Positions 1-6,835 are shown, numbered from the stretch's first letter. The stretch is DNA of 25,356 nt from CAUYXJ01 sp963577065 (GCA_963577065.1 CAUYXJ010000041.1:1-25356); one strand, 5' to 3'. Translations and numbers: made by a program. The notes: generated from the letters alone by a model not told the origin.

Positions 1-31
1 TGAGCTTGTTCTCGCAGGAGAGGCCAGCCGG

Positions 32-76
32 CACGAAGAGGGGCATTGGGGGCGCTCCGAGTGCCCCTTCTTCGTG
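32..76. repeat. Imperfect inverted repeat / hairpin
   Basis: A 14-base arm at 32-45 (cacgaagaggggca) is matched by a 15-base arm at 62-76 whose reverse complement differs by a single extra A. The 16-base loop lies between. It sits just past the stop of the TPR-like remnant on the minus strand and could act as a transcription terminator for that strand, though no T-tract is evident. Function is inferred from position only. Confidence 0.45.
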
Positions 77-90
77 GGCGACCCCAGCGC

Positions 91-304
91 TTACGCCCCC
101 GCCAGCAACTCCTCCGCCATCTCCAAGTGCTTGGGCATGCCGATCTCGCGGTAGAGGTCGATGGCCTCGGTGGGGGGCTGACGCGGTGATGCGCTGCCGC
201 AGTAGCGCGGATCAAGGGCGGCGAGAATGCGCGCCTCTTCGCTCTCGTCGAGGTGGAGGGAGGGGATGTTGGCCTCGGCCCGCTCGATGGCTAGCCGCAC
301 CACG
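91..304 (-). pseudogene. TPR-type regulator remnant (C-terminal fragment)
   Basis: About 70 codons are open on the minus strand from a possible GTG near 304 to a TAA at 91-93. The C-terminal residues (AIDLYREIGMPKHLEMAEEL) look like the last TPR helix of large AAA/TPR regulators and adenylate-cyclase-like proteins, where a 'YRE-GM---LE-AE-LL' ending is common. The frame starts right after the P450 stop, with no clear ribosome site, and nothing of the large N-terminal part of such a protein is present. I read it as a fragment left by rearrangement; a short independent protein translated after the P450 is the alternative. Confidence 0.35.
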
Positions 305-316
305 AAGGTGGCCAGC

Positions 317-1552
317 CTAGTCCGCCGGCCGGAACGTGACGTGAAGCTCCTCGATTCCGCGCAGCACAAAGCCGGGGAGATGCTTGAAGTCGTTCTTTGC
401 GGGCGGCAGCTCGAAGCCCTCGGCACGCTCCACGAGGGTTTGCCAGCTGATGTTCTGCTCGAGACGCGAGAGACCAGCGCCAGGGCACATGTGCTCGCCC
501 TGAGAGAAGGCGACGTGCTTGGCGGCGTTCGGCCGCTCGAGATTCATGTCGTCGGGCGAAGGGAACTCATCCGCGTCGCGATTGGCCGCCGCGAATCGCA
601 GATGGAGCTGAGAGCCTGCGGGGATCTTGACACCGCGTAGCTCCTCATCCTGAGCGGTCATGCGGAAGAGGCCCTGCGTGGGCGACTCGAGGCGCAGGAC
701 TTCTTCAACGAAGAAGCGAATACGTGTTCGGTCAGCCTTGAGCCGCTCCCACACGTCCGGTTGGCGAGCCAGCAGCCAAAGCGCGGAGGTGAGAGCGAAG
801 GTGGTCGTTTCGTTTCCACCGATGTAGAGGTGATCGATGATGCCAATGATTTCTTCGTTGCGAAGGGGCCGTTCGCCGGCGAAGCGGACCTTCGTGAGAT
901 GCGAGATGACATCGTCCTGTGGCTTGGCGCGGCGCTCCTCAACGAAGCCCTCAATGTACTTCTGGAACTCGACACCCTTTTCCGCGACGTACATCTGCTC
1001 CTCATCGGTGAGGCCTACTTTGAATGGCATCACCCAAGCGTTCGACCACACCCGCAAGCGCGGGATGTCCTCGAGCGGGAAGCCGAGCATCCGCGTGATG
1101 ACACGAACGGGCAGCGGAACGGCGAACTGCTGAACGAAGTCAACTTCGCCTTTCGTGAGGAGATCATCCACGAGCTCATTGACGATCTCGGTGATCATCG
1201 CGCGCTGCCGCGTCGCCCCGGCCGGGGAGAAGAACGGGTCCACGAGCTCGCGGTAGCGCCGGTGCTCCGGAGGATTCGTGCCGAGAGGCTGCAGGCGGGG
1301 GTAGCCGTGCTCATGGTGGTAGGCCTTGGCCTCGTCGCTGAGCAGTAGCGCAACAGAGCTCCCCACCACGTGCGGGAAGCGCGCCGGGTTGCGCACGATC
1401 CAGGCGATGTCCTCGAACTTCGAGATCAGGTACATCTCCGTGCCCGGAACGGAGTAGACCGGGGCCTCGTCGAGGATCGTGTGATACGAGGGGTACCAGT
1501 CCTCCTGCGTCTCCGGCGAGAAGAGATCGACTTGGTCAATGGTGAGGGTCAT
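317..1552 (-). CDS. Cytochrome P450
   Basis: This 411-residue protein is a full-length, soluble bacterial-type P450 that would hydroxylate a small hydrophobic substrate using electrons from a ferredoxin. The I-helix oxygen-activation motif is GGNETT at residues 245-250, the K-helix ExxR is EVLR at 284-287, and the heme-binding loop is FSQGEHMCPG at 349-358 with Cys356 as thiolate ligand. The C-helix region (about 91-110, with an HRRY heme-propionate-type motif) is also present. No signal peptide is seen. The ATG at 1552 gives the usual family N-terminus; the ribosome site is weak (GGGGTG). No ferredoxin or reductase gene adjoins it; the only ferredoxin in the window, near 9.1 kb, is frameshifted. 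The substrate cannot be told from the sequence. Confidence 0.95.
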   Translation of the reverse strand: MTLTIDQVDLFSPETQEDWYPSYHTILDEAPVYSVPGTEMYLISKFEDIAWIVRNPARFPHVVGSSVALLLSDEAKAYHHEHGYPRLQPLGTNPPEHRRYRELVDPFFSPAGATRQRAMITEIVNELVDDLLTKGEVDFVQQFAVPLPVRVITRMLGFPLEDIPRLRVWSNAWVMPFKVGLTDEEQMYVAEKGVEFQKYIEGFVEERRAKPQDDVISHLTKVRFAGERPLRNEEIIGIIDHLYIGGNETTTFALTSALWLLARQPDVWERLKADRTRIRFFVEEVLRLESPTQGLFRMTAQDEELRGVKIPAGSQLHLRFAAANRDADEFPSPDDMNLERPNAAKHVAFSQGEHMCPGAGLSRLEQNISWQTLVERAEGFELPPAKNDFKHLPGFVLRGIEELHVTFRPAD

Positions 1553-1590
1553 CGGGCACCCCGGGGCGTGTGGTAGTGGGAGTCTACTAG

Positions 1591-2043
1591 CGCGGCGCTA
1601 TTCGGGATGCTCGGCGAACGGAGAGCCCGAGCCTCCCGGCCGTTGGTCCTCTCAATTTCGATGAAGTCCGGACTTGGTCGGTAGAGACGCGGGACGGCTA
1701 TCTCATAGGCGCCCGGAGTACAGCGTCTCTCCCGTTAGCGCCAGGATCGACGAACGCGGCGCGCGCGGACCTCACCCAGGCCAGTGGGGATCGATACCTT
1801 GCTGCGCGGGTGGCAATCGCTCGCTCCCTCCTTGCGAACCAGCTGAACGAATGGCAGAGGGCTCTTCGCGTTTTGGAGGAACCACTCGAACCGTTGCGAT
1901 CGGAGGGCGACCTCTGGAACCTCTCTTACGCCTCGCTAGCAAAAGTCTCGAACCTGTGGCTCTCCGGCTGTGGTGTCTCAAAACCAATCAGGCGGCCTCC
2001 CGCCGATAATCGTGGTGTAGACCGCCGAGGATCGGGCGGCTGA
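1591..2043 (+). pseudogene. TPR-like protein remnant in a 560-bp degraded stretch
   Basis: Between the P450 start and the recombinase there is no clean gene. One plus-strand frame is open from 1591 to a TGA at 2041-2043. Its middle part, about 1765-1980 (for example VAIARSLLANQLNEWQRALR followed by VLEEPLEPLRSEGDLWNLSY), has the alternating helix pattern and 'R-EGD-WNL' wording of TPR regulators. The two ends read as unrelated, low-complexity sequence. A GTG at 1810 could start a 77-residue peptide, but no good ribosome site supports it. It may derive from the same kind of gene as the TPR remnant at 91-304. Low confidence. Confidence 0.3.
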
Positions 2044-2116
2044 TCACCCGACCGGGTGGCGCGGAGGACGATCGCGGGCCGTTTGGTGGTTCAGCCGCCT
2101 GGTCACTCCACCTCGC

Positions 2117-2782
2117 GTGGAGCGGCCAGAGGTGCGGCCGCTGACCCTCGAGGAGATGCGGCACTTCCTTTCCTTAGTAGAGGGGGAACGCAGCGCGCCC
2201 CTTTACGCTCTCGCCGCGGGTCTCGGCTTACGCCAGAGCGAACTCCTGGGGCTGGCATGGCCCGATGTCGACCTGGAACGCGGAACGCTCACGATTCGGC
2301 GGTCGCTGCAACGCTACGACGGTGAGTACCACCTGGACGAAGTTAAGTCCCAGCGCTCGCGACGAACGCTGGCACTTCCCCCGCCGCTCGTTGACGCCCT
2401 CGGGCGACAGCGCACACTTCAACTCGAGGAACGCCTGAAAGCCGCCCCGCAATGGGAAGGCGACCAATGGGAGCTCGTCTTCGCCACCGAGGCTGGCGCC
2501 CCACTCTCTGCAAAGGCTGTGACGCGGGCGTTCAAGAAGGACCTGAAGGCCGCCGGCCTGCCCGAGAAGCGGTTCCACGATCTACGCCACGGCGCAGCGA
2601 CCTACGCGCTCTCGCTGGGCGTTCCCCTCAAGGTCGTCCAGGACATCCTCGGCCACAGCACGATCGCGATCACCGCCGACACCTACTCGCACATCGCCGA
2701 CGAGTTGCAGCGCGATGCCACCGACCGAATTACGGCTGGCCTTTGGGGGGCTCCGACGACCCAAGCCAGAGCTCGTGGCTAA
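2117..2782 (+). CDS. Tyrosine recombinase (phage-type integrase), N-terminally truncated
   Basis: This 221-residue frame holds an entire tyrosine-recombinase catalytic domain, which breaks and rejoins DNA at attachment sites. The catalytic set is complete: Arg39 (GLGLRQSELLGL), Lys77 (EVKSQRS), His154 and Arg157 (HDLRH), His180 (LGHSTI) and the nucleophile Tyr190 (DTYSHI). The N-terminal core-binding (SAM-like) domain of about 150 residues is missing. Upstream codons 2102-2116 read VTPPR in frame, the usual linker, but further upstream the matching sequence (RLVVQPP, about 2079-2099) is in another frame, pointing to a frameshift and decay. The GTG at 2117 is only the first start inside the open frame. 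The gene ends 85 bp from the 3' end of tRNA-Tyr, typical of integrases of tRNA-targeted elements. It is probably inactive without its N-terminal domain. Confidence 0.8.
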   Translation: MERPEVRPLTLEEMRHFLSLVEGERSAPLYALAAGLGLRQSELLGLAWPDVDLERGTLTIRRSLQRYDGEYHLDEVKSQRSRRTLALPPPLVDALGRQRTLQLEERLKAAPQWEGDQWELVFATEAGAPLSAKAVTRAFKKDLKAAGLPEKRFHDLRHGAATYALSLGVPLKVVQDILGHSTIAITADTYSHIADELQRDATDRITAGLWGAPTTQARARG

Positions 2783-2797
2783 CACGGTGGCTAACAA
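2775..2797 (+). repeat. Tandem 10-bp direct repeat at the integrase end
   Basis: The decamer gtggctaaca occurs at 2775-2784 and again at 2788-2797, a 13-bp period, at the integrase stop codon. In another frame it reads VANTVANN, a wording seen at the end of many actinobacterial-type phage integrases, so the repeat may simply be coding sequence of an original C-terminus now out of frame. An arm-type integrase-binding role is possible but not shown. Confidence 0.4.
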
Positions 2798-2866
2798 CGC
2801 CGTCCCACGGACGTACACGCAATCCCGTCGTCAGACGTGTTCCGTCAATACCTCATTGGTTTTTGA

Positions 2867-2954
2867 TGGTGGAGGGGGCAGGATTCGAACCTGCGTATCG
2901 CGTCAGCGAGGCAGATTTACAGTCTGCTGCCTTTAACCACTCGGCCACCCCTCC
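2867..2954 (-). tRNA. tRNA-Tyr (GTA)
   Basis: The minus strand folds as a class II tRNA: acceptor stem GGAGGGG/CCCCTCC, D arm, anticodon loop CTGTAAA with anticodon GTA, a long variable arm (typical for Tyr, Leu, Ser), a T arm GCAGG-TTCGAAT-CCTGC, discriminator A and an encoded CCA (2867-2869). The 3' end points toward the truncated integrase, so this tRNA is the likely integration target of the old element. Confidence 0.95.
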
Positions 2955-2982
2955 GCGTGCTGACCGCCCGCGCAGCCAGCGG

Positions 2983-3055
2983 AGCCCAGGAGGGGATTCG
3001 AACCCCTAACCTACTGATTACAAATCAGTTGCGCTGCCGGTTGCGCCACCTGGGC
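2983..3055 (-). tRNA. tRNA-Thr (TGT)
   Basis: A class I tRNA on the minus strand, 73 bases. The acceptor stem is GCCCAGG/CCTGGGC, the anticodon arm ACTGA-TTTGTAA-TCAGT carries anticodon TGT (reads ACA), and the T arm is AGGGG-TTCGAAT-CCCCT. The discriminator is T; the bases after it are CCG, so CCA is not encoded. It lies 28 bp upstream of tRNA-Tyr and is probably cotranscribed with it. Confidence 0.95.
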
Positions 3056-3164
3056 CAGGGCTCAGCCCTCCTCGGGCCCAAACACAGAGTCGCCCCCAAG
3101 AGGGGACGACTCCCGCAAGTATCGCTCTGGGCCTGCGCGCCCGCAAGAGAACTGCTCGTGCGGT

Positions 3165-3911
3165 CTAGGGCTTGCGCGCGATGACGTCCGCGGAGACGGG
3201 TCCTGGCTCGGCCTGAGCGGGCATGTCGACGGTGTTTCCCGTGAAGCCTGCCCCCTCGATCGCCGCCAGGTACTGGTCCTGCGGAAGCGCGCCGGCGACA
3301 CAGCCAGCCCATGAATCCATGTCGACGGCGGCCGGCTCGGGCTGCGGCCCCGCCCACACGATGTCGGAGACCTGAAGGCGGCCACCCGGGCGGAGCACGC
3401 GGAAGGCCTCACGGAAGACCTGCTCCTTCTCGGGCGAGAGGTTGATTACACAGTTCGAGATCACGACGTCCACCGACTCGTCCGGCAGTGGCAGGTGTTC
3501 GATTTCGCCGAGGCGGAACTCGACGTTCGTGGCGGCCACCTTTGCTGCGTTCCGGCGAGCGAGGCCGACCATATCCGGAGTCATATCGACCCCGAAGACT
3601 CGCCCCTCCGGTCCGACCTCGGCGGCCGCAAGGAAGCAGTCGATGCCTCCCCCGGAACCGAGATCGACGACTGTCTCGCCCGGCCGAAGGGAGGCGAGCG
3701 CAGTCGGGTTCCCGCAGCCGAAGGAAACGTTCGTGACCGACTCGGGCAGCGTCGAGACCTGATCCTCAGCGTAAAGGGGAGCGGACGACGCGGTACCGCA
3801 GCCGTCCGGGCCGCAGCAACTCGCGGTGGCGGTCTCGGCTTCGCTCGCGAGGGCGCGGACCGCCTCGGTGTAGTGGGAGGCGACGTGGGTGTGGATGTCG
3901 GCGCCGGTCAT
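3165..3911 (-). CDS. arsM: Arsenite S-adenosylmethionine methyltransferase
   Basis: This 248-residue cytosolic enzyme methylates arsenite, bound as a thiolate complex, with S-adenosylmethionine. The SAM-binding motif I is VVDLGSGGG at 81-89, followed by an acidic loop (FGVDMT at 106-111). The conserved arsenic-handling cysteines are visible: the N-terminal CC pair at 32-33, Cys66 (SFGCGNP), Cys154 (SNCVINLSPEK) and Cys204 (AGCVAGAL), matching the four-cysteine pattern of ArsM. Length is usual for the shorter bacterial forms. The ATG at 3911 has an AGGAG ribosome site. It is divergent from an ArsR-type repressor 75 bp away, and the putative operator lies between them, so it is likely induced by arsenite. 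Confidence 0.95.
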   Translation of the reverse strand: MTGADIHTHVASHYTEAVRALASEAETATASCCGPDGCGTASSAPLYAEDQVSTLPESVTNVSFGCGNPTALASLRPGETVVDLGSGGGIDCFLAAAEVGPEGRVFGVDMTPDMVGLARRNAAKVAATNVEFRLGEIEHLPLPDESVDVVISNCVINLSPEKEQVFREAFRVLRPGGRLQVSDIVWAGPQPEPAAVDMDSWAGCVAGALPQDQYLAAIEGAGFTGNTVDMPAQAEPGPVSADVIARKP

Positions 3912-3921
3912 GGTTGCTCCT

Positions 3922-3950
3922 CATCGTTAATTTACGATGTTCCTTACGAT
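3922..3950. promoter_or_regulatory. Putative ArsR operator in the arsM/arsR divergent promoter
   Basis: The 75-bp divergent spacer holds a perfect inverted repeat, catcgt (3922-3927) and acgatg (3934-3939), with a 6-bp AT-rich spacer, and the heptamer ttacgat occurs twice 12 bp apart (3932-3938 and 3944-3950). ArsR-family dimers bind AT-rich inverted repeats of this size. Its place 11-40 bp upstream of the arsM start suits repression of both genes. The sequence is seen; the binding is inferred. Confidence 0.55.
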
Positions 3951-3986
3951 ACCCTTGCCAGGCAGTCAAGCCCCCGGAGGACCGCC

Positions 3987-4325
3987 GTGAAGACTATTGC
4001 AGGGTTGGGGGGCGACGACGAGCGCGCCACCAGGGTGTTTCGCGCGCTGGGAAACCCCGCCCGCCTGCGCATCGTGCTCGAACTCGCCGCGCGCACTGCC
4101 TGCGTCACCGGCGACCTCGTCGGCGTGCTGCCGCTCGCACAATCGACCGTCTCCCAACACCTCAAGGTGCTCAAAGAGGCGGGGATCGTGCAGGGGGAAC
4201 TGGACGGCGAACCGTGCTACTGCCTCGATCCCCAGGCCCTGCGTTGGCTGGCGCAGTTCTGTGGCGACCTCGAGCGGCGTGCGAGCAGCGCGCCGCTCAC
4301 ACTCGCGAGCGGGCCCTCGGCCTAG
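3987..4325 (+). CDS. arsR: ArsR-family metalloregulatory repressor
   Basis: This 112-residue winged-helix protein should repress arsM and itself until arsenite binds. The HTH reads LAQSTVSQHLKVLKEAGIV at 50-68, the canonical ArsR recognition helix, followed by a beta-wing (GELDGEPCYCLD). The classical ELCVCDL metal site is replaced by TACVTGDLV (Cys39 only), while Cys77 and Cys79 in the wing (CYC) and Cys92 may form an alternative arsenic site; this assignment is inference. The GTG at 3987 is chosen because CGGAGG lies 6 bp upstream and it starts just before the conserved FRALGNPARLRIV helix. Its stop overlaps that of the convergent lipoprotein gene. Confidence 0.9.
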   Translation: MKTIAGLGGDDERATRVFRALGNPARLRIVLELAARTACVTGDLVGVLPLAQSTVSQHLKVLKEAGIVQGELDGEPCYCLDPQALRWLAQFCGDLERRASSAPLTLASGPSA

Positions 4326-5059
4326 GGCACGACCTCGAACTCCCAGCCCACAACCTGCCGCGCCGCAGACTGAGCGCGCGGATTCTGGACCGCGATCGCC
4401 GCGGTGTGCCGCCCAACGGGCAGTCCCTCGGGGGGCATGAAGCAGACCGTGCCAGAGTCCGGCCCCAGCCGCGCAATGAGGTCGCCCACCGTCACGATCT
4501 GGCCGGCCACGACCAGGAGATCGAGGACGGTTCCCCCCTCCGTGGCTTCGATCTGGAGGGTCGTCGGCGGCGAGGTCGCCTGGGCGATGATATCGCCGCG
4601 GGAGACGGGATCGCCGAGCCTCACGAACCAGCCGTCGAAGCTCGCTTCGCTCTGGCCCTCGACGATCTCCGGCATGGAGAGCTCCACGATCGGCGGCACG
4701 AACCAGGTCATTTCCTCGGTCACTTCGCTCTCGTCGAAGGCAATCCGGAACCATTGCCCAGTCTCAGGCGTCCCAGTGAAGCTGACCTCGACGCAGAGTC
4801 CACCCGGTGTGGTCTGCGACGCTGGCCGGGTCGCGGCCTGGGAGATGAACTCGCCGTGGGCGGGGCGCAGCGCGAGGACGTTGCCGCCGAGTGGAGGCGC
4901 GGGGCCAAACGCCCCCTCTGCCACCGTGGGCGCACCGGGAACGCTCGTCGGGGCCGGCTCGGACGGGGCGTCATCCCGGCCGCTGCAGGCCCCGAGGAGG
5001 AGCAGGCCAGACACGCCCAGCGCCGCCAACCACCAGCGTCCTTGGCCGCTCGATCGCAT
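4322..5059 (-). CDS. Lipoprotein with a lipoyl/biotinyl-like domain
   Basis: A 245-residue exported lipoprotein. Residues 1-25 form a lipoprotein signal ending in the lipobox LLGAC (Cys25), followed by a Pro/Ala/Ser-rich linker to about 55. A central beta-rich part (about 65-125, one Cys at 89) is unassigned. Residues 127-199 resemble the lipoyl domain of 2-oxoacid dehydrogenase E2 proteins (LSMPEIVEGQSEASFDGWF, then RLGDPVSRGDIIAQ and GGTVLDLLVVAGQIVTVGDL), but the hairpin that carries the modified lysine (DKA) reads SPPTTLQ here, so no attachment lysine. The tail has an Ig-like strand pattern. The ATG at 5059 is chosen for the signal peptide; longer upstream frames are not credible. Function unknown: a cell-surface binding or envelope role is possible. 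Confidence 0.75.
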   Translation of the reverse strand: MRSSGQGRWWLAALGVSGLLLLGACSGRDDAPSEPAPTSVPGAPTVAEGAFGPAPPLGGNVLALRPAHGEFISQAATRPASQTTPGGLCVEVSFTGTPETGQWFRIAFDESEVTEEMTWFVPPIVELSMPEIVEGQSEASFDGWFVRLGDPVSRGDIIAQATSPPTTLQIEATEGGTVLDLLVVAGQIVTVGDLIARLGPDSGTVCFMPPEGLPVGRHTAAIAVQNPRAQSAARQVVGWEFEVVP

Positions 5060-5171
5060 GTTCGGCAGGCTAGCCCACCGGGCGGCGGCGAGCCAGGGTG
5101 CCATCGAGACCTTCGCTTTACTGGTAGCGCCCGCGAGGCTTCTCGTAGACGAATTCTCGGAGGGAGCCACG

Positions 5172-5552
5172 ATGAGCGATGAGCCGGTGATCGAGGCAAC
5201 GAACGATGAGGCCGGGGAGCCCACGCCGGAGCCGCCCCGCGCCGCGGAGGAGGGCGAGCCCGTCATCGGGGGAGCCGATCCGGCAGCTGCCGGCACTCAG
5301 CCTTCTGCGCAGGAACAGGAGCTTGCGGAACGACTGCGAGCGGCGCTCCGCACGACCGCCGGGGAGCTCCCGTCCGAGGCCATCGCGGGCGAGACCCTGG
5401 ACGAGGTGGCGGCAAACTTTGCCGCCGCCCGCCCGCCGCAAGGTCCTGGCGCCGACGGCGCGCCGGCGGTCCCGGCCGGCGCGCCCGGCCGCCTCGCGCC
5501 CCCGCCGATGACCGCCTTCGAGAAGATCCGAGAGGGACTCGCCAGGCGCTAG
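5172..5552 (+). CDS. Small acidic Ala/Pro/Glu-rich protein of unknown function
   Basis: This 126-residue protein has an acidic, Pro/Glu-rich disordered N-terminal third, a short helical block at about 46-85 (QELAERLRAALRTTAGELPS, then EAIAGETLDEVAANFAAAR) and a Pro/Gly/Ala linker ending in a basic helix (FEKIREGLARR). No catalytic motif, signal peptide or membrane segment is visible. The ATG at 5172 has GGAGGGAG 6-12 bp upstream. It is divergent from the lipoprotein gene and 81 bp before the RCK gene. Codon use matches its neighbours, so the frame is very probably real, but I do not recognise the family. Confidence 0.65.
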   Translation: MSDEPVIEATNDEAGEPTPEPPRAAEEGEPVIGGADPAAAGTQPSAQEQELAERLRAALRTTAGELPSEAIAGETLDEVAANFAAARPPQGPGADGAPAVPAGAPGRLAPPPMTAFEKIREGLARR

Positions 5553-5633
5553 GCGCATCGAGCGATCGGCGCAGCCCCGCTCCCCAGTCGACGATGCGTG
5601 CACCCAGCGCTAGCATCACGGCTGGGAGAGTCG

Positions 5634-6278
5634 ATGAACGTTGCCATCCTCGGCCTCGGGCGCTTCGGGTCCCAGCTCGCGCGTGAACTCGGGCGGCTGG
5701 GTGTCGATGTCCTGGCCGTGGACCACGACGGCGCGATCGTGAACACCATGGTCGAAAGCGTCCTGCTCGCGGCCGAGGGGAACGTCGAGGAGGTCGAGTT
5801 TCTCGAGTCGCTTTCGCTGCACAACTACGATTCGGTGGTGATAGCGATCGGCAGCGACGTGGCGACGAGCGTGCTCGTGACGCTCACGCTCAAGCAACGG
5901 CTGCGGCTCGATCACGTGGTTGCCAAAGCGAGCTCGAACGAGCACACGCGGGCGCTCGAGCTCGCCGGTGCGGATGTGGTCGTGAATCCCGAAAGCGAGG
6001 CCGCGCAGCGGCTCGCGCACACGCTCGGGAGCCGTGAGATCAGCGACTACATGGCGTTGGGCGGCGAGCAGGGCATCGCGCGCGTGCGCGCGCCCTACTC
6101 CGCCACCGGCAAGGCCATCGGCGACCTCGACATCGATGGTCGCTACAACGTCTTCCTCCTGGCCCGCCTGCGCGAAGACTCGGTCAGCTTCAACCCCGCC
6201 CTCGACGAGACCGTGCAACAGGGCGACACCTGGATCGTCGCCGGCCGGGACGACCAGCTGCGCGCCCTTCAACAGTAG
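5634..6278 (+). CDS. TrkA/KtrA-type potassium uptake regulator (RCK protein)
   Basis: A 214-residue cytosolic gating subunit that would bind a nucleotide and open or close a Trk/Ktr potassium channel. The RCK_N Rossmann fold starts at residue 2 with GLGRFG (7-12) and the acidic end of strand 2 at AVDHD (28-32); conserved TSVLVTLTLKQ follows at 78-88. Residues 138-214 form the RCK_C domain. This is the usual KtrA length. The ATG at 5634 follows GGGAGAG at 5624-5630; an upstream GTG at 5598 would add 12 residues absent from the family. No channel subunit (KtrB/TrkH) lies in the window, so its partner is elsewhere. Confidence 0.9.
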   Translation: MNVAILGLGRFGSQLARELGRLGVDVLAVDHDGAIVNTMVESVLLAAEGNVEEVEFLESLSLHNYDSVVIAIGSDVATSVLVTLTLKQRLRLDHVVAKASSNEHTRALELAGADVVVNPESEAAQRLAHTLGSREISDYMALGGEQGIARVRAPYSATGKAIGDLDIDGRYNVFLLARLREDSVSFNPALDETVQQGDTWIVAGRDDQLRALQQ

Positions 6279-6306
6279 GCGCCCCGAGCCCCGCGCGAAT
6301 CACAAG

Positions 6307-6328
6307 GCAGCCCTCGCGTGAGGGCTGC
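6307..6328 (+). terminator. Hairpin downstream of the RCK gene
   Basis: A perfect 9-bp stem, gcagccctc (6307-6315) and gagggctgc (6320-6328), with a 4-base loop, 29 bp after the RCK stop codon. No T-tract follows, so it may be a Rho-assisted or non-canonical terminator. Confidence 0.5.
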
Positions 6329-6377
6329 ACCAGAACGCGGCTGGGGCGCGTGAAGCTCAAACCCCGGCGCTCCTACG

Positions 6378-6412
6378 ACGAAGCCGCCAGCGCAGAGCGC
6401 TGGCGGCTTCGT
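6378..6412. terminator. Strong 16-bp hairpin between convergent genes
   Basis: A perfect 16-bp stem (arms 6378-6393 and 6397-6412, left arm acgaagccgccagcgc) with a 3-base aga loop. It lies between the plus-strand RCK gene and the minus-strand zinc-ribbon gene, 57 bp past the latter's stop, so it could end transcription from both sides. It lacks a T-tract on either side. Confidence 0.6.
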
Positions 6413-6468
6413 GGCCTTCGGCTGAAGAGGTGGGCGGGCGCCGAAGGCGGGGGTCGGTTCGTTCCGGG

Positions 6469-6660
6469 CTAGGCCGCCCGCGCCATGCGGTGCTCTTCGT
6501 TCGTGATGAAGTCGCTATCGGAGAGCCAGTTCTTGAATTCCTTGGTGGCGCCGCAGTCGCGGCAGACGCCGCCACTGACCGGGCCGTCCGGCTCCTCGAT
6601 GCGCCAGCGGTGGAAATGCTGGCTGTCCTCGGTTGTGCGAATCATCTTGCTGTTGGTCAT
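6469..6660 (-). CDS. Small single-CxxC zinc-ribbon-like protein
   Basis: A 63-residue protein with one knuckle, GGVCRDCGATKEF at about 30-42, preceded by HFHRWRIEEPDG and followed by KNWLSDSDF. The knuckle plus upstream His residues could hold zinc as a half-ribbon or in a dimer. Similar very short 'IEEP-GP-S-GVC-CGA' proteins are familiar to me from Chloroflexota genomes, but no function is known. The ATG at 6660 has an AGGAAAAGGG ribosome site. It is divergent from the HxlR-SCP2 regulator and the DUF24-type operator lies between them, so the regulator probably controls it. Confidence 0.7.
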   Translation of the reverse strand: MTNSKMIRTTEDSQHFHRWRIEEPDGPVSGGVCRDCGATKEFKNWLSDSDFITNEEHRMARAA

Positions 6661-6724
6661 GGCCTTACCCTTTTCCTAGTTGACGCGCCGGGAGGGCCCA
6701 GCTACGCTTCTAAAGAAGAACCTC

Positions 6725-6749
6725 CAGTACTACCGTTTTGATAGTACCG
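6725..6749. promoter_or_regulatory. Putative HxlR (DUF24-type) operator
   Basis: Inverted repeat gtacta (6727-6732) and tagtac (6742-6747), extended by a further matching cc/gg pair with one mismatch, in the 175-bp divergent promoter of the zinc-ribbon and HxlR-SCP2 genes. The TACTA-N9-TAGTA pattern resembles the boxes reported for DUF24/HxlR repressors such as YodB and CatR (TACTATT...ATAGTA). Autoregulation is inferred. Confidence 0.6.
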
Positions 6750-6835
6750 GCACGATTGTAGCACTAGTAGCGGAGCCGTCAAGAGGCGATCCCCCTACAT
6801 CCTTTACGACCTTAACCAGGAGCATCAACAGGTCT

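Noticed and set aside
1..46. Possible start of a minus-strand gene (MPLFVPAGLSCENKL) leaving the window at base 1
   Set aside because: Only 15 codons visible, no clear ribosome site, and the ATG lies inside the hairpin arm; not enough to call.
2874..3055. Protein-like frames with GFEP/RTPNLL wording over the tRNA genes
   Set aside because: These are the familiar false translations of tRNA T-arms, not proteins.
3914..5182. Long plus-strand open frame (422 codons)
   Set aside because: Arg/Pro-rich shadow of arsR and of the antisense lipoprotein gene; no motif.
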